64,000 nucleotides of DNA from Micromonospora zamorensis (GTDB lineage: Bacteria; Actinomycetota; Actinomycetes; Mycobacteriales; Micromonosporaceae), in assembly GCF_900090275.1 (NCBI RefSeq), contig NZ_LT607755.1, positions 3,782,001 through 3,846,000 on the forward strand. Direction: 5' to 3'. Under the pieces are notes generated by a model, which worked only from the letters and a program-made list of their open reading frames with translations, had not been told where the DNA came from and did no database searches. Of this stretch, positions 29,601-34,893 are shown in pieces. Positions within the stretch are counted from its first letter, which is position 1, and every line of letters begins with the position of its first letter. A program made the position numbers and the translations under genes.

Positions 29601-29662
29601 GTGCTGGGGGCGCGCAGCGGGCCGAGCCGGTCCCGGTGGGCGGGCGCGGTGGTCGTCGATGA
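17666..29662 (+). CDS. Hybrid NRPS-PKS with Cys thioesterase and fused MFS exporter
   Basis: 3,998 residues from ATG 17666. Order: C (26-460; HHVAVDEW at H169/H170/D174, final Gly replaced by Glu), A1 (500-1015), T (S1089), KS (1158-1583; C1329, H1465, H1505), AT (1680-2028; S1777 in GHSLGE, RGYH at 1873-1876), T (S2104), C (2173-2600; HHAVSDG), A2 (2660-3150), T (S3201), TE (3243-3495; C3331 in GHCMGG, D3449, H3479), Pro/Ala linker, MFS (3535-3950). A1 pocket residues read D-L-T-K-V-G-E-V-G, one change from the Asn code. A2 reads D-M-P-Q-V-G-L-V-W, nearest to Gly-type codes but uncertain. The AT looks malonyl-specific and there is no KR or DH, so the added ketide stays a beta-ketone. The frame is unbroken through the exporter. 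Its stop overlaps the next start (ATGA). Confidence 0.93.
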   Translation: MTDVMRPRQATPVVPRRRDSAGALVAATHEQRQMWSLSRLDPDPASYLVPLAYRLVGPLDVAALAGVLDALVARHAALRTTLAPGGPGSGPAEVDDAAPRLVQVVGEPQPGLLRVHDLGGLPAWQRDQEMQARMHAETRDPLDLERGPVLRASLLRFAAEEHVLLLTFHHVAVDEWSLGILHDEWERLYAAHRTGRPADLGPVVVDQRDHAAWQRDWLAGAEAAAQRDHWHAQLADAPAVLELPTRGPRPAVPSGAGATVSFPLDVPTDGLLALCRRLGVSPYMVMLATLHVLLARWTGQRDIVVGTPVANRRRSEAQQLVGLLLNTVAVRARLDDDPSFETLLARVRTAAGDALDNGELPFGTLLESLRPARRPGFAPLFQVMFVYGRETAPPSLDGIEVTPIDVPGTTAKFDLTVSVRENADGVRTVLEYRTDLFDDDAMARLAGHFQTLLRSLVAEPGAPVGSAAMLTADEYRQLVVAANATATPAEPDDLVHVLIERQARRNPDGVAVTDGDTALSYHELHTAAEALAETLRGRGVGIGSLVGVLLPRAVPFAVAVLAALRAGAAYVPMDAANPPARLRYLIEDTAAPVVLTCAELAHLVPDGLALLVPDGPALAAPDRHTPVPAAQPGGAAAGPRRRARRRPEPSTDDLAYVIHTSGSTGHPKGVMVTHRGVCNYVRWAAQAYRLRPGDTVPLHSSVGFDLTVTSLLVPLVSGATVLMLGEHLGPEALGEALRNQRPAFGLVKITPAQLNLVNHQLSPAEMAGRTRCFVIGGENLRADQVAPWRAHAPDTTLVNEYGPTETVVGCAAYEVDPSTPVDGSVPIGRPIANTELYVLDDWGNPVPVGVVGELYVGGAGVARGYLHQPTLTAARFVPHPFSSAPGARLYRTGDLVRLRPDGNLEYLGRTDSQVKLHGYRVECGEIEAAIRRCRPDSDVTVQLRRDDPDDPRLVAYVAGGAGVASRAGGAGGAEIDAAALRAALAAELPSYLVPAAIVFLDALPLTRNGKVDVAALPAAGREVPRQRAEADPDRPTPEQPASAPVEPGPANWDAARIGLERLVVDVWRDVLGVAQVGTRDNFFDLGGHSMRLLVVLKRLHERLGDVVTVTDLFRNPTVESLAAFLTTATTGTQAPAAPATTARVTRPRTGTTAQPGGLIAVVGMACRFPGARTIDEYWHNIRAGVESVREFSIEEMLADGADPTRLDDPAYVRSGTWLPGIDEFDAAFFGVTPREAQTLDPQHRMLLECAWHALEHAGYDPAGHAGRIGLFAGSGRSTYLLDNLSSHPELMHTIGEHQLSINNDKDFLLSRVAYKLDLTGPAVTVATACSTSLVAVHLGRQSLLTGESDLVLAGGVSVFPAQRRGYLYHDGGVYSPDGHCRPFSADARGSIASSGVGIVALKRLEDAVADNDTVYAVIRGSAINNDGARRTGYTAPGVDGQVAVISSALASAGVQPRSVSYVEAHGTGTSLGDPIEVTALTEAFRRGTDEQGFCALGSAKANIGHTDAAAGVAGLLKTIMALHSRTLPPTINVSRPNPAIDFESSPFYLNDTARPWPGDDGPRRAGVSSFGMGGTNAHVVLEEPPATAAAPPAPPATGPHLLVLSARTVESLDRQTRQLRDWVGAHPEADLADVAANLGRRQPMTHRRFLVAADHADALVALDAPQRQFTGVHPGGRRTLVFAFPGHGAQHVAMGAGLYRAEATYRAVVDECAEQLRDDLGLDLRTLLCPAPDGHPEAERLLARPGLIQPALFVTGYALARSLLARGVTPDLMVGHSLGEYVAACLAGVFSLADALRLVSARGELVERTPAGAMLAVSLPETAAAGLAVDGLSLAAVNAPELCVLSGAPEAIEELRQRLTADGVECRPLRVTRGYHSALLDPVLDEFADHARRVTYHEPQRPYLTNLTGGPVAPGQVTDPAYWVRHMREPVRFAESAALLAEQDVVLAELGPGHALGGLARLAGVRPGQVVAAMRHPRSDADDLTTMLDAVGRLWLSGGRVDWQAFHGGPRRRLALPGYPFERRRHWLDAVSRPDTAQPAPVPSSATAPEAPGQVEAGNRPPVSTAYVAPSTPGQEIVADLWSELLGIRPIGALDNLFELGGHSLLATQFVVRLRARLGVALPLETIFATPTVAGIAATLPQTGPAPTTTVAPRPSVAPTIPRAEPDALPAPLSSGQHRLWFLDQAYEQSAYTVGTALLLDGTLDVDTLRGALAELTRRHESLRTVFPLGPDGDPVQQVLPPGPVDLPIVCAPTGADDTAPVARSIVEPAVADAVPPWAHAALAADVGRPFDLARGPLFRAVLLRIADDRHVLSMTMHHAVSDGWSLGIVASEVATLYGAALDGRAAPLPELAVQYGDYARWQRGRLADVDSDDMRYWREQLDGVASVLEVPTDRPRPPVQTFHGAVHTRVLSPHAADELRRFSQTRGATLAMTVLSALKALLWRYTGQRDICIGTPVAGRVRAELEPMVGFFVNMLPLRTSIDGEWTFEELLQQVRRTALGAYDHQEVPFERLVDLVDAPRDLSRNPLFQVMFNLLNLPERRDLGTAGLRMVQFAVEPGIAQQDLALYAYEVTEGLRFRLEYNTDLFDAATAERMMGHLETLLAAAVADPDVRLADLAVLTPAELTRVDEWNDTATPLGWATPGRDGGTPTLVELIAHQVATNPDRPAVTFGTTTLTYAQLNARANRLAHRLRRAGVGPDGTVAVCLHRSEDLPVTLLGVLKAGGAYVPVDPDYPIERQRYVLTHSGASVLITEPGLADRFTGYAGEVLRTDASAGTGPETDPEPLAGPDHLAYVIYTSGSTGHPKGVRVTHGAIVNTLAAMRERPGLTSDGTMLAMASFAFDMSVPELFLPLVVGARMLLVGRDVGYDAPRLAALLAAEGVTLAQGTPATWRLLIESGWSGLPGLTAVCGGEAVSAPLARQLAERVGALWNLYGPTEAAVWSTMERLEPDLTHLSIGRPIGNVRAYVLDPRLRPAPVGVLGELYLGGAGLARDYHGDPDLTAQRFVSDPFSAGRLYRTGDLGRWLADGRIEFVGRSDSQVKVRGFRIELGEIEAVLRRHPEVRDTAVVVREDDGEKSVVAYLTLTTGTTADGDGPDGGAAGQPVPDFDADPTPWRAFARTYLPDYMVPSAFVVLDRMPLSANRKVDRAALPAPVRGGAGVGAAPPDTPLRAALAKRWAAVLGYDTVGIDDDFFDLGGDSFKAIKALAGNDPAISVLDLFRHPTIRSLTEHLDATGGSAGRLLHELTPALPATPTRLTLVCVPFAAGSAITFQPLADALPPGVRLYALERPGHDVNRPDEPLLGMDELVDGCVAEVVAGISGPVAVYGHCMGGAEAVELGRRLEAAGVELTGVVIGAHFPAPRLPGRVFRWLRQWFPTERWTSKRRTLESLRAMGFFTEVFDEREKDFVMRVVLADAAMGEDYYTDVYDNGLPRKLSAPIVCVVGGGDRATELYQERYLEWEFFSDRVSLEVIEGAGHYFAKHQPAEVARIIQATCDPSNATPAKPPPATVTPPAAAVVVPATDGTPPAVRRAMPSLTVFYLIALGQLVSLIGSGLTGFGMGLWVYQQTGSVSLFATATVLALLPAVVLSPIAGALADRWDRRLIMIVADCVAATGTVSLALLLWLGQLQLWHVFTAITVTAVATAFQLPAYLAAVTQLVPKRYYGRANGIVSLGTATSTVLAPLLGGALVIAVGLRGVVIIDLLTFAVAVTVTLSVRFPNTLFVRREETFRRAVLGGWRFIVRRHGLVALVVLTASLNYFFAMVEVLVTPLTLSFGDPAVLGRVLAASGVGMLVGSVLMGVWGGTARRTTGILASVVLLGASLLTVGLRPSPLFPALGLFGMGLATALVNTHWLAIVQAKVGLELQGRVLSMGQMLSWLMVPAGFLTAGPLAEHVFAPMVSPGGLLAAVVGTGPGRGMALAAIVAGLCSLALAAVGIAYRPIRHVEDELPDNDPGTVIVADKDRLQAEADRRLAEHRAGGAQRAEPVPVGGRGGRR

Positions 29663-32600
29663 GCGCCCCCGCCCGGCCCGCCGGCCCGACCCGTCGAACC
29701 GTCGACCGACGCGCCGCCGGCGTACCAGCCGACGTCGACTGTCTGCACCGGATGGTGGCCGCGCAGGCCGCCCGAACCCCGGAGGCGGAGGCGGTACGGC
29801 ACGCCGACCGCACGTGGTCGTACCGGGATCTCGACGAGGCGGCGAACCGGCTGGCCCGGGTCCTGCTCGCGCGCGGGGTGAGCCGGGAGGACCGTGTCGG
29901 CGTCTGCCTGCCCCGGACACCCGAACTGGTGGTCGCCCTGCTCGCCGTGCTCAAGGCCGGCGCCTGTTACGTCCCGCTGGACCCGGCGTACCCGCCGGCC
30001 CGGGTGGCCTTCATGGCCGCCGACTCCGGGGCCCGGCTGGTGCTCACCCGCGCCGACCTCGCCGACCGGTTCCCCGACCTGGCCGTCCCGATCGACCGAC
30101 TGGACCTGCCCAGGGACGGCACCGACCCGGCGGTGCCGACGACACCGACGGACCTGGCGTACGTCATCTACACCTCCGGCTCCACCGGGCGGCCCAAGGG
30201 CGTGGCCATCGAGCACCGCTCGGTGTCGGTGCTCATGCACTGGATCCGGCAGACCTTCGACGACACCGAACTGGGCGGCCTGCTCGCCGCCACCTCCGTC
30301 TGCTTCGACCTGTCCGTCTTCGAGATCTTCGGCCCGCTCTGCTGGGGCGGGCGGGTGCTGCTCGTCGACGACGTGCTGGCCCTCGCCGCCCCCGGCGTGG
30401 ACCGGCTGCCCGTCACACTGGTCAACACCGTGCCCTCCGCGATGGGGGAACTGCTCACCGCCGACGCCCTGCCGGCGAGCGTGCGGACGGTCTGCCTCGC
30501 CGGTGAGCCACTCACCGCCGCGCTGGCCGCCCGGGTGTGGTCGCGTCCGCACGTCCGCCGGCTCTGCAACCTCTACGGCCCGTCGGAGGACACCACCTAC
30601 TCCACCTGGGCGGAGGTGCCGCCGGACAGCGGGGACCCGCCGATCGGCCGGCCCCTGCCGCAGACCCGGGCCTACGTCCTCGACCCCGAGGGGCAGCCGG
30701 TCCCGCCGGGCGATCCGGGCGAACTCCACCTGGCCGGGGCGGGCGTGGCCCGGGGCTACCTCGACCGCCCGGAAGAGACGCGGGCCCGGTTCCTGCCCGA
30801 CCCGTTCCGCCGCGGCGAGCGGATGTACCGCACCGGCGACCGGGTCCGGCTGCGCCCGGACGGGCAACTGGCCTACCTGGGCCGACTCGACGACCAGGTG
30901 AAACTGCGCGGCTACCGGATCGAGCTGGGTGAGGTCTCCGCCCGCCTCGCGGCCCTGCCCGGCGTACGCGAGGCGACCGCCGCCGTCCGGGAGGGGCCGA
31001 GCGGGGATCCGCTGCTGGTCGGCTACCTGGTCGGCGAGCGGCGCGACGACGTCCGGGCCCGGCTGGCCGGGGTGCTGCCCGCGCCGCTGGTCCCCGCGAC
31101 GGTGGTCTGGCTGGACCGGCTGCCCACCCTGCCCAACGGCAAGGTAGACCGCTCGGCACTGCCCTCCCCCGCCCTCGGCGGCGACGCCGGGCCCGGCGCC
31201 GGGCCGTTCGACGGCATGCTCGCCGAGGTGGCGGCCGTGTGGCGCGAGGTGCTCGGCGTGCCGGTGACCACCGCCGACGACGACTTCCTCACCCTCGGCG
31301 GAGACTCCCTGCTCGCCGTACGCTGCGCCACCCGGCTGGCCGCCGCGACCGGCCGGCCGGTCCACGTCGGCGACCTCTTCGCGCACCCGACCGTCGGCGC
31401 GCTGGCGGCCCACCTCGACGGGCTGGCCGTCGACCCGACGCCGCTCGGGGAACCCGCCGGCCCGGCACCTGCCGGCCCCGCGCCGCTGTCGGCCGCGCAG
31501 GCCCGGCTGTGGTTCCTGCACCGGCTCGACCCGGCGGACACCTCGTACCTGCTGGCCTTCGCGGTGCGGTTCGACACGCCGGTGGACCTGGACCGGCTGG
31601 CCCGGGCGCTGGGTCGGGTGGTCGAGAAGCATCCGGCCCTGCGTACCGTGTTTCCGGTCGGGCCGGACGGGCCAGCGCAGCACGTCCTCCCCGGCGCCGG
31701 GCCACCGCCGCTCGTCGCGCCGTCCGAACCGGGCACCCCGCTCGACGAGCGGCTCACCCAACTCGGCGTCGAGGCCACCCGGGCCGCCATGGACCTGGCC
31801 ACCGGACCGTTGCTCCGCGCCCACCTGGTGCCGGACACCACCGGCCGTGCGGCGGCACTGCTGCTCGTCGTGCACCACATCGTCTGCGACGACTGGTCGT
31901 TCGGCCTGATCGTGCGGGAGTTGGCCCAGGCGTACGACAACGTCGCGACAACGGCCCCGGAGCCCCCGGTGGCCGGCCCGGCGGCGTTCGCCCTGGCCCA
32001 GCGGGACTGGCTGGCCGGTCCCGCCGGGCAGCGGGCGCTGGCCGACCAACTCGACGAGCTGCGCGGCGCACCCGACCTGCTCGACCTGCCCGCGACGGAC
32101 CGGCTCGACCGACGCGCGGCGCAGGCCCGACCCGACCGGGCGCCGTCCGGCGCCACCCTGCGGACCACAGTGGACCCCGCCACCGCCGAGGCGGTACGCG
32201 AACTGGCCCGGGCCGAACGGGTCAGCCTGCACATGGTCGGGCTGGCCGCCTTCGCGACAGTGCTCGGCGCCGCCACCGGCCGGCACGACCTGCTGATCGG
32301 CGTGGCCTTCGCCGGCCGCACCAGTGTCGCCGCCGAACGAAGCGTCGGCTGCCACGTCAACACCGTGCCGCTGCGGCTGCGCCCCGCGCCGGAGCGCGGT
32401 TTCGCCGACCTGCTCGCCGAGGCCCGCCGGGTCACCCTGTTCGCCGCGGCCCACCAGAACGTGCCCTTCGACCTGCTGGTGGAACGGCTGCGGCCCACCC
32501 GCCAGCCGCACCGCACTCCGCTGGTGCAGGTCGCCTTCGGCGTGCAGAACGCCCCACCGGCCCGGCACCGCACCGCGGCCGGCGTCGAGTTCACCGGCGT

Positions 32601-32820
32601 GGAACTGACCCCGGACACCGCCCGCCTCGACCTGACCCTCTGGCTCGACGAGCGGCGGGACGGGCTGGCGGCGCTGTGGACGTACCGCACCGACCTGTTC
32701 GACCACGACGGGGTGGTCACCTGGCACCGCCGGTTCACGGCGTTGCTGCGGACCGCCGCCGCCGACCCCCGACGCAGTCTGGCCGACTGCGTCGACACCC
32801 TGGGAGCGAGAGATGACTGA
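29659..32820 (+). CDS. AmbB-like NRPS, A(Ala)-T-C
   Basis: 1,053 residues. An A domain (about 20-510) with YTSGSTGRPKG and LPNGKVD has pocket residues D-L-F-N-C-A-L-T-Y, one change from the D-L-F-N-N-A-L-T-Y code known for alanine. A T domain follows (S550 in LGGDSLL), then a C domain (about 600-1045) with HHIVCDDW, where Asp replaces the usual Gly. The A-T-C order without an N-terminal C domain, the Ala prediction and the following two oxygenases plus AmbE-like NRPS match AmbB of the Pseudomonas aeruginosa AMB pathway. Predicted role: load Ala and condense it with glutamate held on the AmbE-like protein. It starts in the ATGA overlap with the upstream gene. Confidence 0.9.
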   Translation: MSAPARPAGPTRRTVDRRAAGVPADVDCLHRMVAAQAARTPEAEAVRHADRTWSYRDLDEAANRLARVLLARGVSREDRVGVCLPRTPELVVALLAVLKAGACYVPLDPAYPPARVAFMAADSGARLVLTRADLADRFPDLAVPIDRLDLPRDGTDPAVPTTPTDLAYVIYTSGSTGRPKGVAIEHRSVSVLMHWIRQTFDDTELGGLLAATSVCFDLSVFEIFGPLCWGGRVLLVDDVLALAAPGVDRLPVTLVNTVPSAMGELLTADALPASVRTVCLAGEPLTAALAARVWSRPHVRRLCNLYGPSEDTTYSTWAEVPPDSGDPPIGRPLPQTRAYVLDPEGQPVPPGDPGELHLAGAGVARGYLDRPEETRARFLPDPFRRGERMYRTGDRVRLRPDGQLAYLGRLDDQVKLRGYRIELGEVSARLAALPGVREATAAVREGPSGDPLLVGYLVGERRDDVRARLAGVLPAPLVPATVVWLDRLPTLPNGKVDRSALPSPALGGDAGPGAGPFDGMLAEVAAVWREVLGVPVTTADDDFLTLGGDSLLAVRCATRLAAATGRPVHVGDLFAHPTVGALAAHLDGLAVDPTPLGEPAGPAPAGPAPLSAAQARLWFLHRLDPADTSYLLAFAVRFDTPVDLDRLARALGRVVEKHPALRTVFPVGPDGPAQHVLPGAGPPPLVAPSEPGTPLDERLTQLGVEATRAAMDLATGPLLRAHLVPDTTGRAAALLLVVHHIVCDDWSFGLIVRELAQAYDNVATTAPEPPVAGPAAFALAQRDWLAGPAGQRALADQLDELRGAPDLLDLPATDRLDRRAAQARPDRAPSGATLRTTVDPATAEAVRELARAERVSLHMVGLAAFATVLGAATGRHDLLIGVAFAGRTSVAAERSVGCHVNTVPLRLRPAPERGFADLLAEARRVTLFAAAHQNVPFDLLVERLRPTRQPHRTPLVQVAFGVQNAPPARHRTAAGVEFTGVELTPDTARLDLTLWLDERRDGLAALWTYRTDLFDHDGVVTWHRRFTALLRTAAADPRRSLADCVDTLGARDD

Positions 32821-33880
32821 GCAGACCCGGGTCGCGCGGAGCATTCCCCGTCGCGGCCGTGAACGGAACCTGGTGGACGTCCACCCCGACTGGCCCGGCG
32901 GCCCGCTGCCGGCGCTGATCCGGGCCAACACACCCGACGTGGATCTGGCCGGCTGGCTGGCCGGACGCCGCGACGAGGTCGACGAGCTGGCCCGCCGGCA
33001 CGGGGCCGTGCTGTTCCGTGGCTTCGCCGTGGCCGGCGCCGAGGACTTCCGCACCGTGATGGCCGCGCTCTCCGACGAGGTCCTCAGCTACGGCGAACGG
33101 TCCTCGCCGCGCAGCCAGGTCACCGAGGGGGTGTACACCTCCACCGAGCACCCCGCCGACCAGCCGATCGTGCTGCACAACGAGCAGTCGTACACGGTGA
33201 ACTGGCCCCTGCGGATCGTGTTCCACTGCGAGGTGGCGCCGGGCGCGGGTGGGCGTACCCCCCTCGCGGACAGCCGCCGGGTGCTCGCCCGGCTCCGCCC
33301 GGAGACCGTCGCCGAGTTCGAGCGGCGCGGGGTGCTCTACCGGCGCAACTACCTGCCCGGCATCAGCCTGACCTGGCAGACCGCGTTCCAGACCGAACGA
33401 CGGGAGGACGTCGAGGCGTACTGCGCCCGCGCGCTGATCGACGTGGAGTGGGTCGGCGAGCGGCAGTTGCGCACCCGGCAGGTCCGCCCGGCGGTACGCC
33501 GCCACCCGGTCACCGGCGAGCGGACCTGGTTCAACCACGCGCTGTTCTTCCACGTCACCTCTTTGCCCGACGATGTCAGCGCAGGGCTGCGGGCCGCCCT
33601 GGGCGAGGAGGACCTGCCCTACCAGACCGCGTACGGCGACGGCACGCCCATCTCCGACGAGGTGCTGGCCGAGCTGCGGGCCGCGTACGCCGCCGAGACC
33701 CGCTCCTTCGACTGGCAGCGCGGGGACGTGCTGCTGGTGGAGAACATGCTGGCCGCGCACGCCCGGGATCCGTTCACCCCACCCCGGCGGATCCTCACCG
33801 CCATGTCCGATCCGACCGCCGCGCCCGAACTGACCGAGGCGAGCCACCCGATGCCGGCTCCGACCGGGGACCGGGCATGA
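32813..33880 (+). CDS. AmbC/AmbD-like Fe(II)/2-oxoglutarate oxygenase 1 (SyrP/TauD family)
   Basis: 355 residues, starting 8 bases before the end of the AmbB-like gene. The iron ligands fit the clavaminate synthase/AsnO subtype: H122-N-E124 (LHNEQSY) and distal H316 (AAHAR), with Arg 325/326 in PPRRI to hold 2-oxoglutarate. Family blocks include GAVLFRGF near residue 65 and FNHALFFH. SyrP-type relatives hydroxylate amino acids bound to a carrier protein. By analogy with AMB synthesis, one of this pair hydroxylates the Glu side chain on the AmbE-like T domain. Which of the two is AmbC and which AmbD cannot be told by reading alone; the first position corresponds to ambC. Confidence 0.88.
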   Translation: MTEQTRVARSIPRRGRERNLVDVHPDWPGGPLPALIRANTPDVDLAGWLAGRRDEVDELARRHGAVLFRGFAVAGAEDFRTVMAALSDEVLSYGERSSPRSQVTEGVYTSTEHPADQPIVLHNEQSYTVNWPLRIVFHCEVAPGAGGRTPLADSRRVLARLRPETVAEFERRGVLYRRNYLPGISLTWQTAFQTERREDVEAYCARALIDVEWVGERQLRTRQVRPAVRRHPVTGERTWFNHALFFHVTSLPDDVSAGLRAALGEEDLPYQTAYGDGTPISDEVLAELRAAYAAETRSFDWQRGDVLLVENMLAAHARDPFTPPRRILTAMSDPTAAPELTEASHPMPAPTGDRA

Positions 33881-34893
33881 GCGGGCCGGCGCCGCGTCGA
33901 CGCGCTACCGGCACGGTCAGCTCGCCGGTGTCCCGGCGGGTGCTCGTGGACGACCGGTTCGTGCTGCTCGTCGAGGCCGCCGTGCCCGACCTCGACCTGG
34001 CCGGTTGGCTCGCCGGCAGGCGCGAGGAGCTGCTCCGGGACCTGGACGAATACGGGGCGGTGTTCTTCCGCGGCTTCGAGGTGCGCACCCCCGACGACTT
34101 CAGCCAGGCCGCCCGGGCGGTCAGCCCGGACCTGCTCGGCTACCTGGAACGGGCCGCGCCCCGGCACGAGGTCGCCGACCGGGTCTTCACCTCCACCGAG
34201 TTCAACGCCGAGCAGTGGATCCCGCTGCACCACGAGATGTCGTACTCGCACAACTGGCCCAGCTACCTCTACTTCTGGTGCGCGCAGGCGGCAACCGGCA
34301 GCGGCGGGGCCACCCCGCTGGCCAGCGAACGGGTCATCACCCCGCTGATCCCCGCCGACGTCCGGGAACTCTTCCTCCGCTCCGGGGTCTGCTACGTGCG
34401 CTACTACGGCGCGCACCTGGACCTGCCCTGGCAGGAGGCGTTCCAGACCACCGACCGGGCCGAGGTGGAGGCGTACTGCCACGCCTCGGCGACCGAGTTC
34501 ACCTGGCTCGGCTCCGACGGCCTGCGAACCAGGGCCCGGCGGCAGGCGGTCGCCACGCATCCGCGTACCGGGGAGACGGTGTGGTTCAACCACGCCCACC
34601 TGTTCCACGTGTCGAACATGCCGGCCGAGGTGTCCGGCGCGCTGCTGCGCGAGTACGGCCCGGACGGGTTGCCCCGCAACGCGTATCTCGGTGACGGGCA
34701 GCCGATCCCCGACGAGGTGGTCGCCGGGCTGCGCGAGCTGTATCGGGAACACGCGGTGTCGGTTCCCTGGCAGCGCGGCGACGTGCTGGTGGTGGACAAC
34801 TTCCTGGCGACCCACGGTCGCGAACCCTTCAGCGGCGACCGGCAGATCCTGGTCGCCATGTCCGACCTCTACATCAACCGGAGCGTTCTGTGA
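33877..34893 (+). CDS. AmbC/AmbD-like Fe(II)/2-oxoglutarate oxygenase 2 (SyrP/TauD family)
   Basis: 338 residues, start coupled to the previous stop by ATGA. It is a paralogue of the preceding gene: shared LAGWLAGRR near the beginning, GAVFFRGFEV, the metal motif H118-H-E120 (LHHEMSY), distal H313 (ATHGREPF), R322 and FNHAHLFHV. In the AMB pathway two such enzymes together hydroxylate the glutamyl side chain and remove its distal carboxylate to create the methoxyvinyl group. This gene occupies the ambD position. Its GTGA junction with the next gene keeps the cassette translationally linked. Confidence 0.88.
   Translation: MSGPAPRRRATGTVSSPVSRRVLVDDRFVLLVEAAVPDLDLAGWLAGRREELLRDLDEYGAVFFRGFEVRTPDDFSQAARAVSPDLLGYLERAAPRHEVADRVFTSTEFNAEQWIPLHHEMSYSHNWPSYLYFWCAQAATGSGGATPLASERVITPLIPADVRELFLRSGVCYVRYYGAHLDLPWQEAFQTTDRAEVEAYCHASATEFTWLGSDGLRTRARRQAVATHPRTGETVWFNHAHLFHVSNMPAEVSGALLREYGPDGLPRNAYLGDGQPIPDEVVAGLRELYREHAVSVPWQRGDVLVVDNFLATHGREPFSGDRQILVAMSDLYINRSVL

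Noticed and set aside
29485..33054. 1,189-codon minus-strand frame under the AmbB-like gene
   Set aside because: Same reason; repetitive Gly/Gln/Arg composition and no motifs. Similar long antisense frames at 36732-40091 and 14700-16889 were also dropped.
32813..34893. Taurine dioxygenase (sulfur scavenging)
   Set aside because: HxE...H ligands, operon position and NRPS context fit the SyrP/AmbC-type carrier-bound amino-acid oxygenases, not TauD with HxD.
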